From Darksidea phi (lineage: Eukaryota > Ascomycota > Dothideomycetes > Pleosporales > Lentitheciaceae), in assembly GCA_030770425.1 (NCBI GenBank), contig JASJFT010000126.1, positions 1 through 64,000 of the forward strand: DNA of 64,000 bases, given 5' to 3'. Below the pieces are notes generated by a model that searched no databases, was not told the origin of the DNA, and saw only the letters and a list, made by a program, of their open reading frames with translations. Shown one piece after another: positions 37,114 to 48,527 of this stretch (its first letter is position 1; each line of letters begins with the position of its first letter). Position numbers and translations under genes: made by a program.

Positions 37114-38480
37114 TGCAATTAGAATGTATGGTGATTCTGGCCGTAGCTAATGCCTTAGGCTACATAGTTAGGTCTTGTGATAATCACGACTGCGATTCGA
37201 AGGCTCAGAGGCGGATCTCTCAGTCATGCGACTCGTGAGCAACTACGCGATTAATCAACGAGGATAGCGGGCGATGTATCAAGACAGCGCAAACAGTAAA
37301 GTGAAGCCATCCGACAAGATTCAGCTCGCCATTGAACGCGGCAGCAGGGTGCGGCGAGTTCATGCATTTACGCAGGGTCTCGCCCAAGTTCTGTCGTGCC
37401 GGAACTGGGTATGCGGAGGATTGCATCTTCTCGAGCTAACGTGAAGGAACGATTGAGGGCGAACCCGGCAGGTAATGGCGGTAGATATGCTGTGTGTATT
37501 TCTAGGAATCGTCTGTCTACCATGCAAAGTTGCTTTTGCTCCCAAGACTTCGCGATAAGCTGCGTCACAAGTAGACGCAATGTGCCCCTGTGGTCTGCCC
37601 ATCACGACTACTTGCAAAATCCTGTTAACGCAATGACTCTCACCAGTTCAGAACAACCTTCTTGGCGGCATCGACCTGTGCGAGCGTATCCGACAAGTCC
37701 CAAACATTCGGGTGGTAAGCAGATAAGCACCTGGGCAGACGCCGTTAGCCGTCCTCACCTCGGCGATCTTGGTACTTGAAGCACCGCCCCCTACCGCTGC
37801 CCTCTTGTCGCCGACTAGCCTCGATACGCCTCTGGTTCCCCTTTCAGGTTGTGTTGAAGAGTCTCCTCATGACAAGCGGACCGTATCTTGCAGCATGGGC
37901 TACGGACCAGATTCCATGCCGAGTTGGCCTGTGTCTCTAACCCGCGATTCCACCCAGTGCGCCGCTGAGTCGCCTGACGCCATGGGGGCCCGGGGAAGCC
38001 TGCGCGCGTTCCCATCATCTAGAGCTTTGCCCGTATTGCCACGTATGGTGACCCGCTTCGTCGAGCCGTCCGGTCGTTGTATCCCGGGTGATGTGGAAGG
38101 TCTCGAAATCTTAATCTTTCACATGACTAGTTTAATGCGATCCAAGCTGAACGTGGTGGAATGGTGGTCCAACAAAGAAAGCTCATTGGACATGGCTCCA
38201 TGTATGAGCTTTGGGTGCTTGAGCCTTATGAGCGGGGGTCCGTTGCTTACAAAGACTGACAGTACAAAATGAGGCAAGTTCGACCACAATGACGATTGAC
38301 ACGATCTAGGCGAGCGCTATACCTGATTAAGCACTAGTGCTTAACCCTGAGCACTAGTTCATCTCAACATTTCATCTGCAGCCCCGAATGAACCGGATAA
38401 ATTGCCATAGAATTAGAAGCCGATGGTTCGAAAAGCTTTCGTCTAGGTGTGACCTTTAGTTTGTACAACTTCTTCAGAAG
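37114..38480. other. Gene-free spacer
   Basis: This is 1.37 kb of ordinary composition with frames up to about 167 codons on the plus strand, none of which matches a family I recognise. The region 37,600-38,280 shows patchy, coding-like stretches in different frames on both strands and could be a very old gene remnant, but I cannot name it. The last 150 bases before 38,481 would hold the amylase promoter. Confidence 0.5.
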
Positions 38481-40146
38481 ATGCACGACAATCCCACCAT
38501 TTTCCAAGCCTTCGAGTGGAACCTCCCCGCAGACCAACAACACTACCAGCGCCTTCTCCGAGCACTCCCTACTCTTCGTTCCTTAGGAATTACCGCCTTA
38601 TGGCTCCCGCCCGCTTGCAAAGCTGGGAACTCTACAGGCAACGGCTATGACGTATACGACCTCTACGATCTCGGAGAATTCGATCAGCGAGGTTCTCGCG
38701 CGACGAAATGGGGCCCCAAAGAAGACTTGATAGAACTAGCAGCGAAAGCTAAAGAGCTAGGCGTAGATCTGTATTTTGATGCAGTGTTGAATCATCGCTG
38801 TGGTGGCGATGCGAAGGAGACAGTCACCGCAGTAGAAGTTGACCCCAATGATCGAGCGACAGATTTATGTGAGCCTAAGGAGGTTGAAGCGTGGCTACGA
38901 TTCCAATTTTCAGGAAGAGGGGGGAAGTACAGTACGATGCAGTATGATTGGCGAATGTTTAACGCGAGTGATTGGGATGACCGGTCTCAAAAGCGTTCGA
39001 TATACAAGATTACGGAAGAGGGAAAGTGCTGGGCAACAGATGTTTCCGGGGAGTGGGGTAACGGAGACTACCTGATGTTTAACAATCTTGATTATACGAA
39101 CAAGGAGCTGAGAGAGGACGTTAAAAACTGGGGTGTCTGGGTCACTGAGCAGTTGGGACTTGCTGGATTCAGGCTGGATGCGATGCAGCATTTCTCGCAA
39201 CGGTTCTCTAGCGGTTGGATTGAGCATATTCGGCAAAACGCTGACCGCGATATCTTCGTTGTGGGGGAGTACTGGAATGGCGATGTGGATACCCTTACCA
39301 ATTTCCTTAAAGACTCTCCTCCAGATCTACATCTTTACGACGCCCCGCTACTCTACAATCTCGCTCGCCTCTCCTGGTCCAAAACTCCTGATCTTCGAAC
39401 TATCTTCGAGCGAACACTTGTCAAAGTGAAACCCAACAATGCAGTCACTCTAGTGATGAACCACGATACACAGTAAGCTCCCCGTTACACTCTTACTTAT
39501 GTCCGCTAACAGATCTAGACGAGGACAAGTCATGGATACTCCTCTTCATCCTGATTTTACCTCCCTCGCTTATGCGCTGATTCTTTTCCGACAAGCGGGC
39601 TACCCATGCGTGTTCTATGGGGATATGTACGGAATATCTGAGCCGTTCCCGTCGCCTCCGACATGCAGCGGAAGGCTCGCAGATCTGGTACTGGCAAGGA
39701 AACTGTATGCGCACGGTGAGCAGCGAGATTACTTTTCAAACGCCAAATGCATCGGATGGGTTCGTATGGGTTTGCCAGCGAGCGATGGGCGTCAAACTAC
39801 CGGCATGGCCGTCGTAATGAGTTGGGTTGGAAGCGGCGTTGAAACCCCGCATCTCGAGCAGCCTTCTGCGCGAAGACCGAGTTGGTTGAGACGGCTTTCC
39901 AGTCTGAGTGGAAATTTTGTCAAGGCAAAAGGGAGTTCGGATATATACCTAAAGAGAATGAACGTTGGGACACAGCATGCCGGGGAAGTATGGACCGACA
40001 TATTAGGAGGGTCCTTAGAAAAGGTCCTGATTGCACACAGTGGGTATGGTGTATTTCCTTGCAAAAGGAACAGCGTTGCGATTTACGTATCGGAGTCTGC
40101 CAAGGGGAGAGAGCAGTTTCCTGTCAATTTCGAAGCGAGTCTATAA
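38481..40146 (+). CDS. Intracellular alpha-amylase, GH13 (subfamily 5 type)
   Basis: Two exons, 38481-39472 and 39519-40146, encode 539 residues. The 46-bp intron (branch gctaac) joins NHDTQ to RGQ, as in bacterial-type liquefying amylases. An alternative AG at 39,512 would add two residues. The four GH13 regions are visible: DAVLNHR at 100-106, GFRLDAMQH with nucleophile D233, VGEYW with acid/base E263, and MNHD with D329. There is no signal peptide, since the protein starts directly with the (beta/alpha)8 barrel strand (IFQAFEW), so it should act in the cytoplasm. Known: fungal GH13_5 enzymes of this kind cleave alpha-1,4-glucans and have been linked to cell-wall alpha-glucan or glycogen metabolism. 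It is convergent with the sugar transporter next door. Confidence 0.93.
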
Positions 40147-40641
40147 CAATATGCATAATGGCATAGCTTCGTATCTTAGAGCATCGTTTAATGGCGCCTT
40201 TTGGATAATCTGTGAAAAACATGACAATGAATGTTAGGGCAAGCTAAGAACGATGGGAGGTAAACAAAGGGTTTCTAATGTAAGAGCAGCCCCGCCACAA
40301 AGTGGCTATGTATGTACATCTAGGCCGTAGCAACCAAGCGAGGGGCGCATGAACAGATCACCCTGGTCCTACTACAGCGTCTCTGAAACTGATCATTACC
40401 GAGCTTTCAAGGAGCTGCTCTAGAAGAATAGCGGCTATAATTATTCTTGAAGCTCTAAACAATAAAGCTACTCTGATATCAGGTTGCAGAAGGCGTACGT
40501 ACTCGTGGCGCCTAGGCCTGTATGAGGCTGCGCAGACCGGAAATCGTTGAGGACAATCCGATCGGAAAGCGCATTGTCACCTTCTACACCTCGTTCGATA
40601 CGACTTCAACTGCATCAAATCTCCCCTGGAAGCAACCCACA
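40147..40641. other. Convergent 3' spacer
   Basis: The 495 bases between the stop codons of the amylase and the transporter probably hold both terminators. AATAAAG occurs at about 40,461 on the plus strand. No gene was seen. Confidence 0.55.
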
Positions 40642-42375
40642 TTACACTCGCTCAGTGTTGAGCAGCACACCCTCCTTCGGCTGGGCTTGCTCTGCCTTAC
40701 TCCAACTCCTCCCGCCAGGCCCAAAATGCAACCGATCCGTATCCACCAACCCATCCTTCTTGAGGCTCTCCGCATCCCACTTACTGCTCGTAATCGGGTT
40801 AACATGCAGCACATACATGGTATCAATCTCTTCCAAACTTCGATCTTTCGTCTCGATCATGAAGAAGTACACTGTGAAGAACAGCGCGAAACAACACCCT
40901 CCAAACACGAGGCCGTAGAAGTAGTCAATGTTGTCCGTGATCATCGTGCTGAAGAAGGAAATGAGGAAGTTGAAAAGCCAGTTGGAAGCTGTGGCGATGG
41001 CCATGCAAGTCGCGCGATAACGCGCTGGGTAGAGTTCGCCTACGATGGCCCAGACTAGCGGGCCCCAGGTGGTAGCGAAGGCTGCGATGAAGAGACAGGT
41101 AAACACGATCATGATGTTTCCTGCTTGGGGGGTCGATTGCGGGTTGTTGTGATCGAGCTGGTAGTGTCCAACGAAGGAATAAATGAAGAGACAGGCACCC
41201 ATCCACAAGGCACCAGCCATCATTGCTTTCCTCCTTCCGACGTTTTCAACGATCCAAAGGCCAGCAATTGTGGCTGCAACGTTCACCGTTCCGAGGATGA
41301 TCGAGGTGATATAGCTGTTCTCCAGTCCTGTAGCGGAGAAAATCGTCGTGCCGTAGTAGAAGAAGTAATTAGCTCCCGTGAGCTGCTGCCCTGCTTGCAG
41401 GATCATTCCGAGCAACACACGATACAACATGCGCGGGCCGGTAAAGGCTTCGTACCATGGGTGTTCGCCACCGGCAGATTCGGCCTCTAGTTTTTCTTGA
41501 ATCTCAGCAATCTCAGCATCGATTAGCTGTGCATTCTCTTCGACACCATTGAGGCGTGCCATGTTGCGGCGTGCCTCTTCAATCCGGCCCTTTCTGTACG
41601 CATATCGTGGGGATTCTGGAAGCAGGAGAATAATTGTGCCAAGCAGGATAGCCCAGAGTGCGGACAGGCCGTTCGGAATCCGCCACTGTGCGCTGTTGCT
41701 GTAGTCTTTCGATGTGCCAAAATTTACCATGTATGCAGTCCAAATTCCAAGTGTGATCATGAGCTGATACGAGGCCACAGTGGCACCGCGTATACGCTTG
41801 GGAATCGATTCGGATTGATACATTGGGACGACAGTTGAGAGTGCACCAATACCCAAGCCAGCAGTGAAGCGACCCATGGCGAATTGGACCCAAACATTCT
41901 TGCTAGTGATCTCGATGACTACACCGACAATGTAGAAGAATGCCGAACCGGAAATCGTAAGGCGACGTCCGAAGGTGTCGGCCAGAGGCGCAGAGCCCAA
42001 GCATCCAAAGAGGGTACCGACACTAAACACCTATTAGTATTCTCTGTAATTATTGATTGTCGTAACTCACGCAAGCAAACCGACAATAGTTCCTTGCCTG
42101 ACGGCAGAGAAGGAGCCATTATTTCCAAATCGATCAATGAAGTCAGGCATGGCGAGGAATCCAGAGATCTGTCCGGACTCATATCCGAACATGAATCCAC
42201 CGATACTTGCGACTGCTCCCAATATTATCGCGACGGCAGGTATCCTGCCATGGGGTTGAAGGTCTTCTGGTGATGGGATCGAGTTCCCTCTGGGGGGCGT
42301 TTGCGCTGGGGTTGTGCTGTCCGGAGTGCCCTTCCCCTTCACGTCCTCCGCGGCTTTCCTCTGAAAGAACCGCAT
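40642..42375 (-). CDS. MFS sugar (hexose-type) transporter
   Basis: Two exons on the minus strand, 42375-42071 and 42022-40642, give 561 residues. The 48-bp intron splices in phase 2 to give the usual G-T-L-F-G loop after the first helix pair. Twelve hydrophobic helices are expected. Sugar-porter motifs are visible: a GYESGQISG helix 1, ADTFGRR between helices 2 and 3, PESPRYAYRKGR at the end of helix 6, QQLTGANYFFYYGT in helix 7, VENVGRRK, PARYRA, and ETKDRSLEEID after helix 12. The soluble N-tail of about 45 residues is Pro/Thr-rich. Location is the plasma membrane, importing a monosaccharide or disaccharide by proton symport. The exact substrate cannot be read. Pairing with the amylase suggests glucan or glucose metabolism but may be chance. 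Confidence 0.92.
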
Positions 42376-43284
42376 GATGAAACGAGATGGAAAGCTTGAT
42401 GAGGCTTACGCTAGAGGAAAGAGGAAATTGCGTTGATCAGATTATTAGAGGGGTTAAAGCGAAGAAGAAAGACTGATCAAAACTTGGGAGTGGTAATGCG
42501 GAAAGATAGGAACCATGGGAGAGACGTGGTTTTTGTTGAACGGCACCTCATATGTCATCAATGGCGCGAGCAAGACCTAGCCATGGGCATGCACCACTGT
42601 TTATCACCTGGCCAAGATACAGTGGGTCTCTAGGGCCATCTCAGCCTCACATCCAGTTTCTGAAGGGTCATTCATCCCCAAGCATCGACAATATTGGCAG
42701 TGCCCCATGGGCCGTTCTTCGGCCGAGGCAAAGTCGCGGGGTGCGAAAAGCCTTCCAGAGACCAGCAGACACGAATCATTACTATGAATTCTGCCCTCAA
42801 GACATGGTAGGCGTGGAGTGATCTGTTCGTGATGTCCGGTGATACAAGCCGAGGCTGGCCGAGAAGTGACGTTGGTCGCAAAAACTTTCGGGCCAGGGTC
42901 GGAGAACCGAATGCTTGCAACATCCGATGCTCACGGCAAAATTTCGGTGCCCGTGGCTGTGGGAGTTTTGATGGAATTATCGTCAAAAAATTTCTGATGT
43001 CGCAGAAAAAGAGGAGCTTGGTGGAGCTTGGTGGAGCTTGGTGGTGTTAGCCTCGGGAACGTTCCTGGCTAGTTGACTTTAGCGCCGCGCTAGTGACGCC
43101 GCACCCGGCGAGCCTCAGAATTGTTTCCGGGCCAGCTGACGGTGTAGATGGGAAAAGGGATGGTAAACCTGAGGATGGAAATATGTCTGCAGGATACACT
43201 CTTGGGACCTTTTCGTCCATTCCTCAGCCACTTTGCAGAACCTCTGAACTTTTGAACGCTCGGTCGCCCATGAAGTCACGAGCC
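42376..43284. other. Spacer with a 10-bp minisatellite
   Basis: Upstream region of the transporter. No supported gene. Three near-identical 10-base units (g(a/t)ggagcttg) lie at 43,011-43,040. GC content is normal. Confidence 0.55.
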
Positions 43285-44240
43285 GGACAACTAAAGCCGG
43301 TCGTCGAGATACTCCCAGACAAAGCTCTCGAACTCGTTCTACAGTTCCTCAACTAATGCCGGTGTAAATATGAGGAAAAATTGATTGGACTCCATTTCGG
43401 CCCACAGCTTGAACTCCAGATTCGCCAGGGAGGAAGAAATCTCAGCCGCAGCTCCGTTAGCACGACGTGCGAGTCGCAAAAGAGGTCATCCTGCAAAAGC
43501 GTGATGTATTGGATCCCTATGATCCTTCTTTTCTCCAGGAATTCCCCCCCGCTGCCTCATATGATAGGGAAGGTCTGCCCCGAAGGACGGATGCTTGATG
43601 ACTACAGCCTCACCTAACAGCGCTCCATTCTTAGTGCCTCCGATCCAGAAAATGTCCGTGAGATCGTAGACGTCATTTAGTGTTATGTCATTATAGAGGA
43701 GACCAAGGCAGCACGGAGACGAGCACAGTTCAGAAGAAGCAGATTGAGCTTTTTTGTGAATCGCGGCGACAGCTGCCAGCTCGCTCCTCTTGTGCACTAT
43801 TCCGATTTCGGTTGTGTTCGAGATGAAAATCATCTTGGGCTTCAGCTAATACGCGAACGTGGAACTTCTATCGAAAACTGACTGTACCATCTCCGGCGTC
43901 AACTTGTCATTCTCGCCAGTTTCGTGATAATCTTGTGTCCCGTTACCTTCACAGCACCGCCTTCTTTTGCGACAATATGTCCCGACTCAGCTGCTATTAA
44001 TGCCTCATGTGGACGAATATGACTTGCGATCGATAGAAGGTTCACTCCTCTGCCACCAGGCGTGAAGCAAACTTTTGCTTCCGCGGTGCCAATCAGGTTC
44101 CAAATTGCTTTTCTCGCATCTTCACAGTATTCGTCATCACCGTACCTGGCTTGTGGGGACAAGTTGGTCCGAGCCAGCACCTCCACTGTAATTGTCGTGG
44201 AAACTATATTGGCTACGATTCGTATGATGCATTCAACAAC
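43285..44240 (-). pseudogene. Threonine aldolase (beta-eliminating lyase) pseudogene
   Basis: The family signature is spread over several minus-strand frames. An N-terminal Y-S-x-G-A piece (about 44,235-44,190) is followed by YGDDEYCEDA near 44,140. A F-T-x-GG cofactor loop, R-P-H-E-A-x-I-A-A-E and A-V-K-V-T-G-H-K-I-I come next. A one-base loss near 43,910 shifts into a frame reading LTPEMVQSVFD, which ends at a TAG near 43,850. MIFISNTTEIG follows, then another shift around 43,720. The PLP-lysine strand IFWIGGTKNGALLGEAVV is near 43,655-43,600, and a C-terminal WAEMESNQ piece broken by TAG lies near 43,400-43,330. Known function of the intact family: cleavage of threonine or allo-threonine to glycine and acetaldehyde. 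At least two frameshifts and two in-frame stops rule out function. Confidence 0.85.
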
Positions 44241-44446
44241 GGACTCGGAGAGTTCTAATGCGTATTGAAGGAGAGCATGTAGCGACAGTAGGGGAAGACT
44301 GAAGTATGCTAGTGGGTGCAAAGGAGATATATCCTATTGCACTAGACCGCGTCGCGATCGCGTCAACTGCTTCTGCAGTAAGAGAGTAGTGTTTATGGAT
44401 ATACCTTCCAAATATATACCAGTATAGATGTAGGCTGTTAGCATAT

Positions 44447-44570
44447 TACCAGAGTAACTCTATGTCTAGGAACTTCTAACCCCATGTTTAGAGGTTTCCT
44501 ATCACCACTTTTAGAGCTACTCGTACCTAAAGTACCAAGTCTGACCCCTATAATCTATAAGCTCTTATTA
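44447..44570 (+). repeat. Diverged direct repeat, degraded copy
   Basis: The segment starting gtaactctatgtctag matches 45,585-45,700 (gtaactctatgtctggg) over about 115 bases in the same orientation. This copy shows changes such as a CACCCAAG-like run becoming TACCTAAAG, that is C to T at CpA sites, so it looks RIPed relative to its partner. Confidence 0.65.
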
Positions 44571-44929
44571 GCTAGCTCCCGTACCGTCCTAAACTACCTC
44601 TTTATATAATTTTAAATTTTATTCTATATTTAGAGATATCTATAAAGAAAGAATTGGAGCTTATAGTACTAGTGTAGCTTCTAGAAGAGATCATGTCATT
44701 ATCAAAGGATATGTCAGCATGATGGACATTTCATGATGGAGGGTAATTATATCAACATAGCCGGGATCTGAGCATGGCGGGTGTATGGTGTGATAGAGTT
44801 CAGGTAGGCAATACATCACGAAAATCCACGAACGGATAACTTATAAGAGTGGACCTAAACTGACACTGTAAGATACGAAGCAGAAGTAGAAGGTACAGCT
44901 AAAATAGCCTTATTTTACACACAACAAAA

Positions 44930-45290
44930 GCACGCGGTTAGCCTAGGCATACTCCGCGGTGGCAAGTTAGCGATTTTCTACCCCACCGTATTATACGGTT
45001 TTCGGTTCGGCCCTAAGAACTTCATTCATAGCGGAGCTAATAAGCTATAAAAGGTAACATAACCTATATAGGGCTCATACTAGACTATATGGCCATACTT
45101 CGGCCGCAAGGTAAGATAGGAAAGCCCGCCTCTTTAGAGTAAAGAAACCAAGTACGTATAAACTACGCTTTACTTCTAGCTAAGGCGTCGCTAGCTACTA
45201 GCTATCTCCCTATTCGTACGGAGCACGCGTACGTAGATTGGAGAGTAACGTAGTTCCGGATAAGTAACGTAACTCGAAATTAACGGTCCT
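44930..45290. repeat. Small RIP-like patch
   Basis: CA/TG content drops and TA, CG and CTAG-like steps rise over about 360 bases (best at 45,130-45,290), flanked on both sides by ordinary sequence. The texture is the same as in 1-4,100. No open frame or domain was seen. It is probably a fragment of a RIP-affected repeat, family unknown. Confidence 0.55.
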
Positions 45291-45299
45291 TATAAGCCC

Positions 45300-45918
45300 C
45301 GGTGGGTGTGGCGCGGACGAGTTCTCTATCAACAGTGGCCGTTCGGCGATATCGGCTGATGGGCGTCCTAACACACAGTCTAGCTCCACACGACTGCACG
45401 ACCTGGGTCCATAAATAATGGTCTTCTCTTTTCGTATGCGGTCGTATATTTGCTCTGTTGTGGCACTAACGGCTCCATTACCGCCTCATTCAACAACATA
45501 GACCCCGCCCGGCTTGGGGCAGACTACTACTATTACAAGAATGTTGTCCATGCAGACTCCAACGCTCTATCAAACGAGGTGATTACAACAGTAACTCTAT
45601 GTCTGGGAACTTTAACTCTATTTCTGAAGTTTTCCGTCCGCATTCTTAGAGTCACTTGCACCCAAGCCCAACCCGGTCGGTTGTTCTGATTCCACGATAT
45701 TACGTGGAGTCCAATGATCCGTTCATCTAGCAGCTGAAGAATGAGGCTATGGATCGGCAAGCATAGCGGACGTCTCGCTCCAATCACAGCCCAACACGAA
45801 GCGACGATGACTATGCAGCAGCCACTAAAGGTATTTTCTACTCCGCAATCCCCAATTGTTCGCGCGAATCCGTTCCTCGCTCATTCCTTTTCGAAGATCA
45901 TCAGCCGCCCCGATCATA
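45300..45918. other. Spacer containing the cleaner copy of the 115-bp repeat
   Basis: It holds the partner (45,585-45,700) of the degraded repeat at 44,447. A 79-codon frame crosses it (45,450-45,689) without recognisable features and I do not call it. The last 100 bases form the leader of the next gene. Confidence 0.5.
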
Positions 45919-46891
45919 ATGGTGACTGGGTTGGAAGCCGTTGCTGCCATCTCAGCTATTATCAGCGCCTACACTGGCACTGCTATGCTTGTGGCCCATC
46001 ACAAACAGAAGCGTAAGGTAAAGAAAGATAGAGATGGTGAGCAAGCAACCCAGCTGGAGGGTGCTTTGAATGAGATGGCGTTGACACTGAAGAGCGAGCT
46101 GCGCGGTGTCCGGGGCTGGAATATTGGTAAGTTATCGTTAGTGCTAGCATTTAAGCAGTTTGGAGTAACGGAATGTAGCGTCAAACTCTGGGGTCGGTCT
46201 GTCTGTGAAGGACACATTGTGGTCAGCGTGGAGCTTACTGGTACTGCTCGAGTCAAGGCAACTGAACATTCCCTACTACAGAAGGATAGCCGACGAATCA
46301 ATGGCATTGGCACTAGTCTCTCTGCAGCAGCTCACGGGACGACAAATGCACATTAGCCCACCACTTCCTAACAGTTGTTTGCTGATGTCTCCGGACTCTG
46401 GGCTCAGCCATCGCTCGCAGCTCAATGTGCACAACATATGCAAAAACGCGCTCCGATACCGAGACAACAAACACCGGTTCAGCGACCTAGCCGACCCCAT
46501 CCCTGCACTAGATCACCCGAAATGGTCGTGTAGAAAGTGTAATAGGCACGTGTCGCAAGTCATGTTGATGCTCTCGCAAAAATCGTCGGATAACATCTGG
46601 ATCGATTCCTGTGGCATGTTGAAATCGCACTGCATGAAGGAACCAAACGAATCACCCGGGTGGACTTGCATTTGGCAGCAGGTTTCGCGCGACTGTTACT
46701 TGAGGTTCAGTAGCGGGCTGGAACTGTTAAAGCATATGAAAGCGCATCATATGGGTGCGGATGGGGGAGGGCGAGTGACTATCGACTGGCCTGCAGATTC
46801 ACGTTCGTGGACGGCGGAGACTTGTGGCTATGGTGCTTCGATTGGGGGACGGAAAATGCGGGACGGAAACGCGTCGTTCGTTGTTGGTTGA
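45919..46891 (+). CDS. Hypothetical protein with N-terminal hydrophobic helix and C-terminal Cys/His cluster
   Basis: Two exons, 45919-46126 and 46179-46891, give 306 residues. The 52-bp intron is in phase 1 with GTAAGT and TAG ends. The N-terminus (about 2-30) is a Gly/Ala/Ile-rich helix followed by a Lys/Arg-rich stretch and a charged helix that may form a coiled coil, a style seen in the N-terminal signalling domains of several fungal STAND proteins (analogy, not homology). The C-terminal third has W-x-C-x-x-C, a second Trp-Thr-Cys, and then C-x11-L-x2-HMKAHH, which looks like a C2H2-type zinc finger. Family not recognised. The last 93 bases overlap antisense with the convergent hevein-domain gene. 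Confidence 0.65.
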
Positions 46892-47806
46892 TCGTGGTCG
46901 ATTGGCAACGAGCTTTTCAATGTCCAACCATCTTGTGGTCTGTATAAACGGTAAAGATATCTCGTGAGAAGAAGGCTTCAAATAGCGGACCTCACGATAA
47001 GCTACTGCTACGCTTTTCATTAAGTTAATCGTAAGCCTTCGCAATTTGGGCAGGGCACTCACCGAGTTGACACTATAAACGCGTCCGTGGTGGGGATTGC
47101 CACGTCCATGAGGACTATACATATTCGTGGAACCACGACCCGGCATTATGGTCCTACCTTGGTTGAATGGCTGAGTGGCCCTGTCTGCTTGCAAGTAGGG
47201 TAGAATGTAAACGGTCCTATGCCCCGACTCAATACCAGCCAGACTGTCATCAACAACATATTGAGCCCCTCCAGTTGGCTTCTGTGTCCTTTCCCTATGC
47301 TTCCACCATAACCATATCATCAAGCAAACTAGACAGGCGGCAAATACGGCGCAGCCGACGATAATACCGGTTCGCTGAGCGTAGGTGAGGCTCCCTGAAG
47401 GACTCGTTCTGGGGGTCGCCGAGGACGAGGGTACTGTCGAAGACGTCGGAACGGCTACTGGGGTTGGAGGCGTTATGGTAGGAGTGCCGTCCGTGCAGTT
47501 GAGTTGGCAGCCGCTCGAGACGAGACAACTGGACACGTTAGCAACGATGAGGAGCCGTGCGATGAACTTTACTATTCGTCAGTACCACCACAGAACCTAA
47601 GTCACTCGTTAGCCTTGATTTCACCGGAGCCCGCCAGATTGGACGTACCCGCTGATACTACAGCAAACACCACCCTTCGCCGGATCGCAAAGAGCTCCAC
47701 CGTATTGGATACCGCATTTTCCGCTAGGAACGTACTTTGCAAGACATCTTGGAAGAAGTGCGAAATAGAAAACGAAGATTAGGACAAAAGGGTGCATCTT
47801 CAGCAT
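46799..47806 (-). CDS. Hevein-type chitin-binding, single-pass membrane protein
   Basis: Three exons on the minus strand, 47806-47649, 47596-47573 and 47528-46799, give 303 residues. The introns are 52 and 44 bp with GTACGT/TAG and GTAAAG/CAG ends and gctaac branches. A signal peptide (about 1-23, hydrophobic, ending R-C-L-A) is followed by a type 1 chitin-binding domain at about 26-66. It has CGIQYGG, GGVCCSISG, FCGGTDEYC across the 24-base exon, and a final GCQLNC, eight cysteines in all. A Ser/Thr/Pro-rich stalk and a transmembrane helix (about 116-138) with a Lys/Arg stop-transfer follow, then a basic cytosolic tail. It probably binds or senses wall chitin. An alternative last intron from GTGAGT at about 47,065 would end the protein near 46,980 and remove the overlap with the neighbour. 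Confidence 0.8.
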
Positions 47807-48527
47807 GTAGAGAAGAGGAAGGAAGCTCGTGGGAAACTTACACAAAACCCCAAGATAACCGCCACTCGGAACTCAGCCACCCTTGCCAAGGTCATCGAAA
47901 CCGACGGGGTTGCTCATTCAGCCTCATCGCTGCCTTGCCGCGTACGTGCCGACGAGGCTGTGGCTTTGGTAATGGACTTCGTGGGGGCAGCGACCTTGGG
48001 AAATAAGCGATACCACCAAATATATCAACTACATCGAATGAGTAGCAGCCATCGCGTCGTCAAACTCGCGGAATAACCCAAAAAGGTGACACAAAGGTAT
48101 TTCGTCCCGAATACCTTGAAATGCAAGAAGGGGTGTCTCTTGTACAACCTACACGAAACACAGTAGAACTTCGTACAAAGTAGAAGTGCTATATCCACAC
48201 CTTATACGCGATAATAGAGCTGTAGAGCTGTACACAGTACTGTCGATCGCGAGATACCGAGGAGGTGATGTTTCGAACATTAACAGGCGTTGGATAGATA
48301 TATTTTGCCTATTCTACCGTGTCTGCTCACACCTATCTGGTCCTCATAGCTGTGCCTTCACAAGCCCTTTCCTACTCTTTCGAAGACTATGCGAATGTGC
48401 CACGCCATCACCGTGATATGCGCGGCTTCCTCCATCAGAAGATGTTATGGCTGCCGACATCTCCAGGATCTTAGGGCTCAACTACTCTTAGCATTTCAAG
48501 TACTAGCCGTGGTCTCCCACACTGCAC
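47807..48527. other. Spacer, no gene seen
   Basis: This is 720 bases between the start of the chitin-binding gene and the stop of the MKT1-type gene. Frames up to 94 codons are present with no domain. It should contain the promoter of the minus-strand chitin-binding gene and the terminator of the MKT1-type gene. Confidence 0.55.

Noticed and set aside
37396..38272. Genes in the spacer before the amylase (frames of 127 and 167 codons)
   Set aside because: No recognisable motif, inconsistent frames and no plausible introns. At most an unidentifiable remnant.
38410..38450. tRNA-like ggttcgaaa motif
   Set aside because: No matching acceptor stem, D-arm or anticodon arm could be folded around it.
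45450..45689. 79-codon protein in front of the zinc-finger-like gene
   Set aside because: It overlaps a diverged repeat and shows no domain. Its partner copy at 44,447 has no open frame.
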